The notes: generated from the sequence alone by a model not told the origin. Positions 1 through 11,249 are shown, counted from the first letter of the stretch. The stretch: 64,000 nucleotides of DNA from Branchinecta lynchi (GCA_023053575.1 JAKZAP010000069.1:186001-250000); one strand, 5' to 3'. Numbers and translations: made by a program.

Positions 1-3000
1 AACCTTGTGGGAAAACAAACCTTGTGGGAAAACAAACCTTATGGGTTTTCACACAAGGTTGGTTTTCCCGCAGGGTTGCTTTCCCCATAAGGTTGGTTTT
101 CCCACAAGGTTTGTTTTCTCACAAGGTTTGTTTTCCCACTAGGTTGTTGTTGGTTTTCCCACAAGGTTTGTTTCCCCACAAGGTTTGTTTTCCCATAAGG
201 TTTATTTTCCCACAAGGTTTGTTTTCCCACAAGGTTTGATTTCCCACAAGGTTTGTTTTACCACAAGGTTGGTATTCCCGAAAGGTTTGTTTCCCCACAA
301 GGTTTCTTTCCCCATAAGGTTGGTTTTCCCACAAGGTTTGTTTTCTCACAAGGTTTGTTTTCCCACAAGGCTTGTTTTCCCACAAGGTTTGTTTTCCCAA
401 AAGGTTTGTTTTCCCACAAGCTTTGTTTTCCCCCAAGGTTGGTTTTCCCGCAAGGTTGGTTTTCCCACAAGGTTTGTTTTCCCACTGTGTTGGTTTTCCC
501 GAAAGGTTCGCTTTCCCGCAAGGTTGGTTTTCCCACAAGGTTTGTTTTCCCACTGTGTTGGTTTTCCCAAAAGGTTCGCTTTCCCACAAGGTTGGTTTTC
601 CTACAAGGTTGGTTTTCCCGCAGGGTTGCTTTCCCCATAAGGTTGGTTTTCCCACAAGGTTTGTTTTCTCACAAGGTTTGTTTTCCCACTAGGTTGTTTT
701 TCCCACTAGGTTGGTTTTCCCACAAGGTTTGTTTTCCCAAAAGCTTTGTTTTCCCCCAAGGTTGGTTTTCCCGCAAGGTTGGTTTTCTCACAAGGTATGT
801 TTTCCCACTGTGTTGGTTTTCCCAAAAGGTTCGCTTTCCCGCAAGGCTGGTTTTCCCACAAGGTTTGTTTCCCCACAAGGTTTGTTTTCCCATAAGGTTT
901 GTTTTCCCACAAGGTTTCTTTTCCCACAAGGTTGGTTTTCCCGAAAGGTTTGTTTCCCCACAAGGGTTTTTTTTTCCCACTAGGTTTGTTTTCCCATAAG
1001 GTTGGTTTTCCCACAAGGTTTGTTTTCTCACAAGGTTTGTTTTCCCACTAGGTTTGTTTCCCCACAAGGTTTGTTTTCTCACAAGGTTGGTTTTCCCACA
1101 AGGTTTGTTTCCCCACAAGGTTTGTTTTCCCATAAGGTTTGTTTTCCCACAAGGTTTGTTTTCCCACAAGGTTTGTTTTCTCACAAGGTTTGTTTTCCCA
1201 CAAGGTTTGTTTTCCCACAAGGTTTGTTTTCCCAAAAGGTTTGTTTTCCCACAAGCTTTGTTTTCCCCCAAGGTTGGTTTTCCCGCAAGGTTGGTTTTCC
1301 CACAAGGTTTGTTTTCCCACTGTGTTGGTTTTCCCAAAAGGTTCGCTTTCCCACAAGGTTGGTTTTCCCACAAGGTTGGTTTTCCCGCAGGGTTGCTTTC
1401 CCCATAAGGTTGGTTTTCCCACAAGGTTTGTTTTCGCACAAGGTTTGTTTTCCCACTAGGTTGTTTTTCCCACTAGGTTGGTTTTCCCACAAGGTTTGTT
1501 TTCCCACAAGCTTAGTTTTCCCCCAAGGTTGGTTTTCCCGCAAGGTTGGTTTTCCCACAAGGTTTGTTTTCCCACTGTGTTGGTTTTCCCAAAAGATTCG
1601 CTTTCCCGCAAGGTTGGTTTTCCCACAAGGTTTGTTTCCCCACAAGGTTTGTTTTCCCATAAGGTTTGTTTTCCCACAAGGTTTGTTTTTCCATAAGGTT
1701 TGTTTTCCCACAAGGTTTGTTTTCCCACAAGGTTGGTTTTCCCGAAAGGTTTGTTTCCCCACAAGGTTTGTTTTCCCACTAGGTTTGTTTTCCCATAAGG
1801 TTGGTTTTCCCACAAGTTTTGTTTTCTCACAAGGTTTGTTTTCCCACTAGGTTTGTTTCCCCTTCAAGGTTGGTTTGTTTCCTCACAAGGTTTGTTTTCC
1901 CACAAGGTTTGTTTTCCCACAAGGTTTGTTTTCCCACAAGGTTTGTTTTCCCACAAGGTTGGTTTTCCCGAAAGGTTTGTTTTCCCACAAGGTTGGTTTT
2001 CCCGAAAGGTTTGTTTCCCCACAAGGCTGGTTTTCCCACAAGGTTGGTTTTCCCGAAAGGTTTGTTTCCCCACAAGGTTGGTTTTCCCGCAAGGTTTGTT
2101 TCCCCACAAGGTTTGTTTTCCCACAAGGATTGTTTTCTCACAAGGTTTGTTTTCCCACTAGGTTTGTTTCCCCACAAGGTTTGTTTTCCCACAAGGTTTG
2201 TTTTCCCCCAAGGTTTGTTTTCCCACAAGGTTTGTTTTCCCCCAAGGTTGGTTTTCCCAGGAGGTTGGTTTTCCCACAAGGTTTGTTTTCCCACTGTGTT
2301 GGTTTTCCCACTAGGTTTGTTTCCCCACAAGGTTTGTTTTCCCACAAGGTTTGTTTCCCCACAAGGTTTGTTTTCCCACAAGGTTTGTTTTCCCCCAAGG
2401 TTGGTTTTCCCGCAAGGTTGGTTTTCCCACAAGGTTTGTTTTCCCACTGTGTTGGTTTTCCCAAAAGGTTCGCTTTCCCACAAGGTTGGTTTTCCCACAA
2501 GGTTGGTTTTCCCGCAGGGTTGCTTTCCCCATAAGGTTGGTTTTCCCACAAGGTTTGTTTTCTCACAAGGTTTGTTTTCCCAATAGGTTGTTGTTGGTTT
2601 TCCCACAAGGTTTGTTTCCCCACAAGGTTTGTTTTCCCATAAGGTTTGTTTTCCCACAAGGTTTGTTGTCCCACAAGGTTTGTTTTACCACAAGGTTTGT
2701 TTTACCACAAGGTTGGTTTTCCCGAAAGGTTTGTTTCCCCACAAGGTTTCTTTCCCCATAAGGTTGGTTTTCCCACAAGGTTTGTTTTCTCACAAGGTTT
2801 GTTTTCCCACAAGGTTTGTTTTCCCACAAGGTTTGTTTTCCCAAAAGGTTTGTTTTCCCACAAGCTTTGTTTTCCCCCAAGGTTGGTTTTCCCGCAAGGT
2901 TGGTTTTCCCACAAGGTTTGTTTTCCCACTGTGTTGGTTTTCCCAAAAGGTTCGCTTTCCCGCAAGGTTGGTTTTCCCACAAGGTTTGTTTTCCCACTGT

Positions 3001-6000
3001 GTTGGTTTTTCCCAAAAGGTTCGCTTTCCCACAAGGATGGTTTTCCCACAAGGTTGGTTTTCCCGCAGGGATGCTTTCCCCATAAGGTTGGTTTTCCCAC
3101 AAGGTTTGTTTTCTCACAAGGTTTGTTTTCCCACTAGGTTGTTTTTCCCACTAGGTTGGTTTTCCCACAAGGTTTGTTTTCCCACAAGCTTTGTTTTCAC
3201 CCAAGGTTGGTTTTCCCGCAAGGTTGGTTTTCCCACAAGGTTTGTTTTCCCACTGTGTTGCTTTTCCCAAAAGGTTCGCTTTCCCGCAAGTTTGGTTTTC
3301 CCACAAGGTTTGTTTCCCCACAAGGTTTGTTTTCCCATAAGGTTTGTTTTCCCACAAGGTTTGTTTTCCCACAAGGTTTGTTTTCCCACAAGGTTTGTTT
3401 TCCCACAAGGTTGGTTTTCCCGCAAGGTTGGTTTTCCCACAAGGTTTGTTTTCCCACTGTGTTGGTTTTCCCAAAAGGTTCGCTTTCCCACAAGGTCGGT
3501 TTTCCCACAAGGTTGGTTTTCCTGCAGGGTTGCTTTCCCCATAAGGTTTCTTTTCCCACAAGGTTTGTTTTCCCACAAGGTTTGTTTTCCCACAAGGTTG
3601 GTTTTCCCGAAAGGTTTGTTTCCCCGCAAGGTTGGTTTTCCCACAAAGTTGGTTTTCCCGCAGGGTTTGTTTTCCCACAAGGTTAGTTTTCCCGCAAGGT
3701 TTGTTTTCCCACAAGGTTAGTTTTCCCACAAGGTTTGTTTCCCCACAAGGTTTGTTTCCCCACAAGGTTTGTTTTCCCACAAGGATTGTTTTCTCACAAG
3801 GTTTGTTTTTCCACTGTGTTGGTTTTCCCAAAAGGTTCGCTTTCCCGCAAGGTTGGTTTTCCCACAAGGTTGGTTTTCCCGCAGGGTTTGTTTTCCCACA
3901 AGGTTGGTTTTCCCGCAGGGTTTGTTTTCCCACAAGGTTAGTTTTCCCGAAAGGTTTTTTTCCCCACAAGGTGGGTTTTCCCACAAGGTTGGTTTTCCCG
4001 CAGGGTTTCTTTTCCCACAAGGTTTGTTTTCCCACAAGGTTTGTTTTCCCACAAGGTTGGTTTTCCCGAAAGGTTTGTTTTCCCACAAGGTTGGTTTTCC
4101 CGAAAGGTTTGTTTCCCCACAAGGCTGGTTTTCCCACAAGGTTGGTTTTCCCGAAAGGTTTGTTTCCCCACAAGGTTGGTTTTCCCGCAAGGTTTGTTTC
4201 CCCACAAGGTTTGTTTTCCCACAAGGTTTGTTTTCCCCCAAGGTTTGTTTTCCCACAAGGTTGGTTTTCCCGAAAGGTTTGTTTCCCCACAAGGTTGGTT
4301 TTCCCACAAGGTTGGTTTTCCCGAAAGGTTTGTTTCCCCACAAGGTTGGTTTTCCCACAAGGTTTGTTTTCCCACAAAGATTGTTTTCTCACAAGGTTTG
4401 TTTTCCCACAAGGTTTGTTTTCCCACAAGGTTGGTTTTCCCGAAAGGTTTGTTTCCCCACAAGGTTTGTTTTCCCACAAGCTTTGTTTTCACCCAAGGTT
4501 GGTTTTCCCGCAAGGTTGGTTTTCCCACAAGGTTTGTTTTCCTACTGTGTTGGTTTTCCCAAAAGGTTCGCTTTCCCGCAAGGTTGGTTTTCCCACAAGG
4601 TTTGTTTCCCCAGAAGGTTTGTTTTTCCATAAGGTTTGTTTTCCCACAAGGTTTGTTTTCCCACAAGGTTTGTTTTCCCACAAGGTTTGTTTTCCCACAA
4701 GGTTGGTTTCCCCGCAAGGTTGCTTTCCCCATAAGGTTTGTTTTCCCACAAGGTTTGTTTTCCCACTGTGTTGGTTTTCCCAAAAGGTTCGCTTTCCCAC
4801 AAGGTCGGTTTTCCCACAAGGTTGGTTTTCCCGCAGGGTTGCTTTCCCCATAAGGTTTGTTTTCCCACAAGGTTTGTTTTCCCACAAGGTTTGTTTTCCC
4901 ACAAGGTTGGTTTTCCCGAAAGGTTTGTTTCCCCACAAGGTTGGTTTTCCCACAAAGTTGGTTTTCCCGCAGGGTTTGTTTTCCCACAAGGTTAGTTTTC
5001 CCGCAAGGTTTGTTTTCCCACAAGGTTAGTTTTCCCACAAGGTTTGTTTCCCCACAAGGTTTGTTTCCCCACAAGGTTTGTTTTCCCACAAGGATTGTTT
5101 TCTCACAAGGTTTGTTTTCCGACTGTGTTGGTTTTCCCAAAAGGTTCGCTTTCCCGCAAGGTTGGTTTTCCCACAAGGTTGGTTTTCCCGCAGGCTTTGT
5201 TTTCCCACAAGGTTGGTTTTCCCGCAGGGTTTGTTTTCCCACAAGGTTAGTTTTCCCGAAAGGTTTGTTTCCCCACAAGGTGGGTTTTCCCACAAGGTTT
5301 GTTTTCCCACAAGGTTTGTTTTCCCACAAGGTTGGTTTTCCCGAAAGGTTTGTTTTCCCGCAAGGTTGGTTTTCCCACAAGGTTGGTTTTCCCGCAGGCT
5401 TTGTTTTCCCACAAGGTTGGTTTTCCCGCAGGGTTTGTTTTCCCACAAGGTTAGTTTTCCCGAAAGGTTTGTTTCCCCACAAGGTGGGTTTTCCCACAAG
5501 GTTTGTTTTCCCACAAGGTTTGTTTTCCCACAAGGTTGGTTTTCCCGAAAGGTTTGTTTTCCCACAAGGTTGGTTTTCCCGAAAGGTTTGTTTCCCCACA
5601 AGGCTGGTTTTCCCACAAGGTTGGTTTTCCCGAAAGGTTTGTTTCCCCACAAGGTTGAATTCCCGCAAGGTTTGTTTCCCCACAAGGTTTGTTTTCCCAC
5701 AAGGATTGTTTTCTCACAAGGTTTGTTTTCCCACTAGGTTTGTTTCCCCACAAGGTTTGTTTTCCCACAATTTTTGTTTTCCCCCAAGGTTTGTTTTCCC
5801 ACAAGGTTGGTTTTCCCGAAAGGTTTGTTTCCCCACAAGGTTGGTTTTCCCACAAGGTTGGTTTTCCCGAAAGGTTTGTTTCCCCACAAGGTTGGTTTTC
5901 CCACAAGGTTTGTTTTCCCACAAGGATTGTTTTCTCACAAGGTTTGTTTTCCCACAAGGTTTGTGTTCCCACAAGGTTGGTTTTCCCGAAAGGTTTGTTT

Positions 6001-7300
6001 CCCCACAAGGTTTGTTTTCCCACAAGCTTTGTTTTCACCCAAGGTTGGTTTTCCCGCAAGGTTGGTTTTCCCACAAGGTTTGTTTTCCTACTGTGTTGGT
6101 TTTCCCAAAAGGTTCGCTTTCCCGCAAGGTTGGTTTTCCCACAAGGTTTGTTTCCCCAGAAGGTTTGTTTTCCCATAAGGTTTGTTTTCCCACAAGGTTT
6201 GTTTTCCCACAAGGTTTGTTTTCCCACAAGGTTTGTTTTCCCACAAGGTTGGTTTCCCCGCAAGGTTGCTTTCCCCATAAGGTTTGTTTTCCCACAAGGT
6301 TTGTTTTCCCACTGTGTTGGTTTTCCCAAAAGGTTCGCTTTCCCACAAGGTTGGTTTTCCCACAAGGTTGGTTTTCCCGCAGGGTTGCTTTCCCCATAAG
6401 GTTTGTTTTCCCACAAGGTTTGTTTTCCCACAAGGTTTGTTTTCCCACAAGGTTGGTTTTCCCGAAAGGTTTGTTTCCCCACAAGGTTGGTTTTCCCACA
6501 AAGTTGGTGTTCCCGCAGGGTTTGTTTTCCCACAAGGTTAGTTTTCCCACAAGGTTTGTTTTCCCACAAGGTTAGTTTTCCCACAAGGTTTGTTTCCCCA
6601 CAAGGTTTGTTTCCCCACAAGGTTTGTTTTCCCACAAGGATTGTTTTCTCACAAGGTTTGTTTTCCCACTGTGTTGGTTTTCCCAAAAGGTTCGCTTTCC
6701 CGCAAGGTTGGTTTTCCCACAAGGTTGGTTTTCCCGCAGGGTTTGTTTTCCCACAAGGTTGGTTTCCCGCAGGGTTTGTTTTCCCACAAGGTTAATTTTC
6801 CCGAAAGGTTTGTTTCCCCACAAGGTGGGTTTTCCCACAAGGTTGGTTTTCCCGCAGGGTTTGTTTTCCCACAAGGTTTGTTTTCCCACAAGGTTTGTTT
6901 TCCCACAAGGTTGGTTTTCCCGAAAGGTTTGTTTTCCCACAAGGTTGGTTTTCCCGAAAGGTTTGTTTCCCCACAAGGTTGGTTTTCCCACAAGGTTGGT
7001 TTTCCCGAAAGGTTTGTTTCCCCACAAGGTTGGTTTTCCCGCAAGGTTTGTTTCCCCACAAGGTTTGTTTTCCCACAAGGATTGTTTTCTCACAAGGTTT
7101 GTTTTCCCACTAGGTTTGTTTCCCCACAAGGTTTGTTTTCCCACAAGGTTTGTTTTCCCCCAAGGTTTGTTTTCCCACAAGGTTGGTTTTCCCGAAAGGT
7201 TTGTTTCCCCACAAGGTTGGTTTTCCCACAAGGTTGGTTTTCCCGAAAGGTTTGTTTCCCCACAAGGTTGGTTTTCCCACAAGGTTTGTTTTCCCACAAG
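1..7300 (+). repeat. 17-bp minisatellite array A
   Basis: About 7.3 kb of back-to-back units of consensus CCCACAAGGTTTGTTTT. Recurrent variants are CCCGCAAGGTTGGTTTT, CCCGAAAGGTTTGTTTC, CCCGCAGGGTTGCTTTC, CCCACTGTGTTGGTTTT, CCCAAAAGGTTCGCTTT and CCCATAAGGTTGGTTTT. Variants recur in fixed order, giving higher-order blocks; for example blocks near 3735 and 5044 (offset about 1309) and near 4542 and 6088 (offset about 1546) match. The unit contains no stop trinucleotide on either strand, so long open frames occur in all six frames and are not evidence of genes. No gene is supported here. Confidence 0.97.
7295..7300. other. left target-site duplication of Polinton copy 1 (CACAAG)
   Basis: CACAAG directly precedes the 5'-AGTAGTT end of the element. 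The same six bases follow the right end at 21596-21601. Six-bp target duplications are characteristic of Polintons. Confidence 0.9.
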
Positions 7301-7887
7301 AGTAGTTATATAAAGGGGCTCCCACTCCACCCTCCCCCCAATTTCAAAACCCCATTTTAACATCAATTTCTTAAATTTTAACATCCTTTTTACCAAATTA
7401 TCCCCCTTTTTAAGAACATTTTTATTTTCTTAATTCCAAAATAAAGGATACAAGAAATGAGAATATTACCCTTTACTACATATAAAATACTACAATATAC
7501 TACTACTTCTTTTTTTTTTACATTTTTAATTTTTTATTCAAATATTACTGAGTAAACAGTTCTAAATCCACATATGTTTCTTTGTTCTTGTTTTCGCGTA
7601 CAATCGGTTGCAAAACTAGATTTTTCTTTACAAGTAATTCGTTAGCAATGGCATTATATTTCTGAGTTATACACAAATCACAGGGTTTGTCATTATGATT
7701 AATAACTACAACCAATTTATCACCGTATTTTGTCTTAGCAATTCTCATTTTAACGATAGTATATTTCAATCCTAGAACTAGTTCTTCTTTCCTGATTGTC
7801 TCATTGTATTTATTCATTCTGATTGTATTCAAGACTTCCTTTGTGGACTCCATTTATTAGGGGATGATTTTATTAAATAAAAATCCA
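7301..7887 (+). repeat. left terminal inverted repeat of copy 1
   Basis: About 587 bp matching the reverse complement of 21010-21595 with few differences. It begins with AG, as Polinton TIRs do, and includes a 244-bp non-coding part (7301-7544) and a complete small ORF. Identity ends at the string AAAATCCA; beyond it the two ends differ. Confidence 0.93.
7545..7853 (-). CDS. TIR-borne 102-aa protein, left copy
   Basis: Small 102-residue ORF lying wholly inside the left TIR, so the element carries a second copy (21044-21352) in the right TIR. I do not recognise a named family. The middle (about residues 28-60) alternates hydrophobic and charged residues in beta-strand fashion around KYGDKLVVV, and charged stretches flank it. 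A small OB-fold-like nucleic-acid-binding protein is possible, but this is a guess. The ATG follows CCCTAATAA, giving the TAAATG start signature. The right copy differs at a few residues (for example CITQKY here, FITQKY there), so both copies stay open. Confidence 0.7.
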   Translation of the reverse strand: MESTKEVLNTIRMNKYNETIRKEELVLGLKYTIVKMRIAKTKYGDKLVVVINHNDKPCDLCITQKYNAIANELLVKKNLVLQPIVRENKNKETYVDLELFTQ

Positions 7888-7890
7888 GAC
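7854..7890 (-). promoter_or_regulatory. AT-rich box plus TAAATG start signature (TIR gene)
   Basis: Read on the minus strand: TTTTTATTTAATAAAATC, then CATCCCCTAATAA directly joined to ATG. The same layout (A/T box, 8-15 bp, AATAAATG) stands before nearly every gene of the element. Confidence 0.55.
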
Positions 7891-8736
7891 TCACAAACTC
7901 ACATACATATTTTTGTTAATAATACCTAATGTAGCTTTTCTTTCATAATATATAACACAGTAAATATTATATGGTACAGGCTGAGCGTGTTTTAATGTTA
8001 AACTTATTTCAATATCAGCAGTTGTTCCATTATATATACTTGATTCGTGTTTGGAAACATCGAAACAGAATAGTGGATATACTTCTTTAAATTCTTCTAT
8101 ACTAACAACACTACCAGTATCAAATGCTAATTGCTTATAGCCCAAATGTATGAACCTATTGTAAAGATTTGAGTATTTACATTTCTCATCGCTAAAGTCG
8201 CATTTGAGTGGTTCTTCAGGATATTTATCCCCATTAATTCTAAGTTCTATGTCTGTTAAATTCATATGATCAAACACCATATTATTCATTAATTGATTGT
8301 TATGCTTCTGTAACATCACAACGATTTTTGTAGGACTATTTCTCTCAGACACAACTTTCCAGGTGTGCTCCTTATTCTGACTAACATCACTTTTATAACT
8401 ATTACATGCTTCCCACATCAGATTATGCTTTTTATCCTTAGCAAGATCCTTTTCTAATTCACTCATCATTTCGATACTAGGAGCTACAATAGGGATCTTC
8501 CAGGATAAATACTCGATTACTACTTTGAAATTAGTATTTCCATTTCTTATAATCATGTTGTTATCATCATTTCTTCTTAGAAATAATTTATGCGATGCAC
8601 CTCTGAAGAATCGTTTGTTTCCTTTCAGAAATCCAAACAATTCTGATAATGGTAAATACATATTTACTAATTTACTGCTCTTTGTTCTGTTATATCTTTT
8701 TTCAAATCCTTTATTATAATTATTATTATTTCTCAA
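7891..8736 (-). CDS. major capsid protein, C-terminal part (double jelly-roll)
   Basis: Open frame of about 281 residues whose first listed codon is TTG, so it is not a free-standing gene. The frame extends upstream to about 8842 through an Ala/Gly-rich loop. The pattern GFEKRY, then hydrophobic LPLSELFGF and later FDTGSVVSIEEF, is what I know from the C-terminal half of invertebrate Polinton capsid proteins (often annotated F54H12.2-like). It would form the second jelly-roll of the hexon-like trimer. The N-terminal half is the next ORF upstream (8838-9257), in another frame. Copy 2 has the same arrangement and differs only by in-frame insertions (three codons in this part, six in the loop), which suggests this frame has been kept under selection. 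Confidence 0.8.
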   Translation of the reverse strand: MRNNNNYNKGFEKRYNRTKSSKLVNMYLPLSELFGFLKGNKRFFRGASHKLFLRRNDDNNMIIRNGNTNFKVVIEYLSWKIPIVAPSIEMMSELEKDLAKDKKHNLMWEACNSYKSDVSQNKEHTWKVVSERNSPTKIVVMLQKHNNQLMNNMVFDHMNLTDIELRINGDKYPEEPLKCDFSDEKCKYSNLYNRFIHLGYKQLAFDTGSVVSIEEFKEVYPLFCFDVSKHESSIYNGTTADIEISLTLKHAQPVPYNIYCVIYYERKATLGIINKNMYVSL

Positions 8737-8837
8737 ACTGACTGTTCCACCCCCTGCTGCAGCCCCTGCAGCCCCTGCTACTACTGGAGTTGCAGTAAAC
8801 GAAGCAATAACAGGATTAATTTCTTTTCCTTGATTCC

Positions 8838-9257
8838 TTATACCTTATACCAGAAATGATTTCTTGCTGCACTTCTAGAATAATCATCAGAGTATTCAAT
8901 CAACTTTGTAACGGTAGTTGTAATACCAACATGATTAATTTTTTCAACCGATTCATCGTTTATTACATACTCAGCGGTACTGAATAAATTAAATCCATTA
9001 TTCGTTAAAGTAGCAACATCGGTTGCAGCTATAGGAGTCCCATCTTCGTTTACTATTCTTACACTGACATCAAGATAACTTTCACTTGGATAAAACCAGG
9101 AATCTAATTTCTTTGTTACGAATTCAAACTCTGATTTATTAGATACATTCACATCTGTTTCTCGAATTTCTTTAAATTCATATTTAACCACTGTATCATC
9201 CACAAGCGGTTCGTCAAATATGTTCCATTGCGGACTGATAACTTTATTTACTGCCAT
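8838..9257 (-). CDS. major capsid protein, N-terminal part (double jelly-roll)
   Basis: 139-residue ORF beginning MAVNKVISP and ending FWYKV at a TAA. The features fit the first jelly-roll of Polinton major capsid proteins: a pattern of alternating beta-strand residues, the segment NNGFNLFSTAEYVIN and the segment HVGITTTVTKLIEYS followed by an Asp-Asp-Tyr turn. The stop lies at a TATAAGG direct repeat, and the second half of the capsid protein continues in the -1 frame. Whether the break is a mutation, a programmed shift or a tiny intron cannot be settled from DNA alone. The break is identical in copy 2. The start here is TAAAATG; copy 2 has TAAATG, so one T/A differs. Confidence 0.8.
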   Translation of the reverse strand: MAVNKVISPQWNIFDEPLVDDTVVKYEFKEIRETDVNVSNKSEFEFVTKKLDSWFYPSESYLDVSVRIVNEDGTPIAATDVATLTNNGFNLFSTAEYVINDESVEKINHVGITTTVTKLIEYSDDYSRSAARNHFWYKV

Positions 9258-9288
9258 TTTATATAAGAAATAAATTATTAAATAAAAC

Positions 9289-9645
9289 TTATTTCAGAAT
9301 CTTTAATCCATTTCCAGTCATTAACGTTTTGATCAAGTCCTGACTTCTTTGATTTAAAATCCTTTTATTTGTACCGATAAGATCCTTCATCGATTTTTTG
9401 TTTCCAATTACATCAATGAGTTCCTTCTTGTTTACATCGATCAGATCTTTCCCATATTCTATTGCTCTGTTTTTCAACAACTCAAATCTCGGTTTAATAA
9501 TATTATTATACATTGACATAGCCCCATCTTTTATTTGTTTTGCTGACGTTTGAAATAACTGGGAATTAACAATGTTTTTGAATACACTACCGATTCCACT
9601 TCCATACTGCCTTTTATAAAGTAATCGCTTATTATTAATCAACAT
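9289..9645 (-). CDS. small basic virion protein (GSG-motif, 118 aa)
   Basis: 118 residues, Lys/Arg-rich. An N-terminal RQYGSGIGSVFKNIV segment is followed by amphipathic helices. Short proteins with a Gly-Ser-Gly-hydrophobic N-terminus next to the capsid genes are common in Polintons and adintoviruses, where they are compared with adenovirus pVI/pX-type core or membrane-active proteins. That role here is inference from context. It sits between the penton and major capsid genes with about 30 bp on each side, and starts at CTATAAATG. In copy 2 an 11-bp loss near the 3' end changes the last ~20 residues. Confidence 0.6.
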   Translation of the reverse strand: MLINNKRLLYKRQYGSGIGSVFKNIVNSQLFQTSAKQIKDGAMSMYNNIIKPRFELLKNRAIEYGKDLIDVNKKELIDVIGNKKSMKDLIGTNKRILNQRSQDLIKTLMTGNGLKILK

Positions 9646-9677
9646 TTATAGGTAAATAATTTTATTTCACTAATCCT

Positions 9678-10400
9678 TTAAGCTTTTCTTAAATGCAGCA
9701 CGTATCCAACGTTATCACCATTCAAATCGATAGGTCTTCCCAACTGATCAGTAATTGTCATTCTCAAGGAGTAAATAAAGTCTTTTGTATTAATAGGAAG
9801 GTAGATTAATTGTCTAGGATTCTCAACAATTTGACAACCCGGTTCTGTATTAGGAACAAATGTCCAAATGACATCTGATTTACTTTTGTTTACGATAGAA
9901 CTGTTTACGAGAGAGCAGTGAATTTGAATTTTATCAACGCTTCTTGTTATATTCGGAAGCTTTGTACCTTCATTGATTTTCTTAGATATCTCACTATCCT
10001 TCTCAAATCCTAAAATCTGACACAAGTCACTATTAAATCTAAACACATATTTTTCTTGTAATAGTATGACAAATCTCATAGATGCTGGATTGGATGAAAT
10101 TACAATAGGACATTTATCTTTTGGGGTATCAAAATACTGACACAAAAAATAATTCAAACAATCATCGTTATACATCCCATTAGGAATAGTAACATTCATC
10201 CATTCTGTTGCATTATTATCTTCATCTTTCCTGTATTGAAATGTATTATTTCCAAATTTATCACTTATATTATGCCATGAATACCACAAAGTACACTGAT
10301 TCAAACCTATTTCATAACCCCAATTACGATTCAATTCGATTGGTTGACTAAATGTTATATCAATGATACTTTCATTACCTTCAATGTTTAACAACACCAT
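9678..10400 (-). CDS. minor capsid protein (penton, single jelly-roll)
   Basis: 240 residues, intact. Recognised from the family hallmark near the C-terminus, LRMTITDQLGRPIDLNG followed by a short beta strand, and from the N-terminal ITFSQPIELNRNWGYEIGL. Both are shared by Polinton penton-like proteins, which occupy the five-fold vertices of the capsid. Its neighbours are the small GSG protein and the 276-aa-class gene, with a 3-bp gap on the upstream side. The start lies in AATAAATG. In copy 2 the last ~70 residues are deleted. Confidence 0.85.
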   Translation of the reverse strand: MVLLNIEGNESIIDITFSQPIELNRNWGYEIGLNQCTLWYSWHNISDKFGNNTFQYRKDEDNNATEWMNVTIPNGMYNDDCLNYFLCQYFDTPKDKCPIVISSNPASMRFVILLQEKYVFRFNSDLCQILGFEKDSEISKKINEGTKLPNITRSVDKIQIHCSLVNSSIVNKSKSDVIWTFVPNTEPGCQIVENPRQLIYLPINTKDFIYSLRMTITDQLGRPIDLNGDNVGYVLHLRKA

Positions 10401-10403
10401 TTA

Positions 10404-11233
10404 TTATAAATATTTTTTATATGTTGAATTGTAATTTCTCTTCGTAAGAAATTTATTTCGCATTAACGAATCCAAAATATCAATAGCTTCATTTCTCACC
10501 TCATCAGATGTATTTCCGTTTACTCTGTTACCTATCAAAGTGTATAATTTTGAAATCATTTCATCACAATTCATAAATATTCCAGTTCCTTGTTGTCTGA
10601 TAAAGGGTATACTAGATTGAATTTTTTTTAATCTATCCTTATAGTCTTGTATAAATAAAATAATTTGATCATACTTACTAGAACTATAACTTTTACTTTT
10701 CAGACCACCATAACTTTGACTTATAGATGTTAAATAATTCAGAGCCCCATCTATTTCGTTATGATGCTTAAGGTAATAATGAGGCATTTAAAATAATTAT
10801 CGGTATCATTCCAGTCATCTTTATATTTTAAATTAATTTGATTTAATAATTCCACATCAATATTTAAGTTTAGATTTACGTCATATGGTTGTTCTAGATT
10901 GGGTTCTATAGCAGGAGTGGGAGCTCGACTCGATTCCTCTGAATTAGTGGTCTGTAAAGCTGTTTTAAATGTATCACCTAATCTGACAAACCGTCTTCTT
11001 GAATTAGTATCACCTTCCTGTAGTTTATTAATTATCGTTTCAGCATTCTCTTGTAATTTTTTGATGGTATCTTTAGTGTTTTCTTTTTGTGCTATAATAA
11101 CTGGAGCGTTTAATTCTGAAGCATATTCCCGAAATCCTGCCTTCTCCATCTCATTTTGCTGAACCTTTCTTCTCTGAATTTCTCTGTTCTTCACTATATC
11201 CGATAAAATATCACTCAAGCGTCTTGAATCCAT
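10404..11233 (-). pseudogene. 276-aa-class coiled-coil protein, frameshifted in copy 1
   Basis: Two overlapping ORFs (10751-11233 for the N-terminal 160 codons, 10404-10787 for the C-terminal part) correspond to the single 276-residue ORF 53850-54680 of copy 2. The change is loss of one T in a T/A run near 10790, after the acidic stretch around NLKYKDDW. The N-terminal part (about residues 20-90) is Lys/Glu/Gln-rich and heptad-like, probably coiled coil. The C-terminal part is helical with a QQGTGIFMN segment. I cannot name the family. A structural or assembly role fits its position between integrase and penton. The upstream ORF starts at TATATAAATG. Confidence 0.75.
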
Positions 11234-11249
11234 TTATATACAACTAATT

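Noticed and set aside
1..7300. 17-bp unit as a CENP-B box or centromeric signature
   Set aside because: Length is the same but the sequence does not match the CENP-B box core (TTCG...CGGG) in either orientation.
1..7300. CRISPR array
   Set aside because: Units are contiguous without unique spacers, and the context is a eukaryotic transposon.
6572..7396. 274-codon minus-strand frame starting in the left TIR and entering array A
   Set aside because: Mirror case of the right-end fusion; same explanation.
8838..8860. Seven-base duplication TATAAGG as the simple cause of the capsid frame break
   Set aside because: Taking out one unit leads to an early stop in the following frame, so it does not by itself explain the shift to the -1 frame.
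10899..11162. 87-codon plus-strand ORF opposite the coiled-coil gene
   Set aside because: Antisense of a conserved coding region with no start signature.
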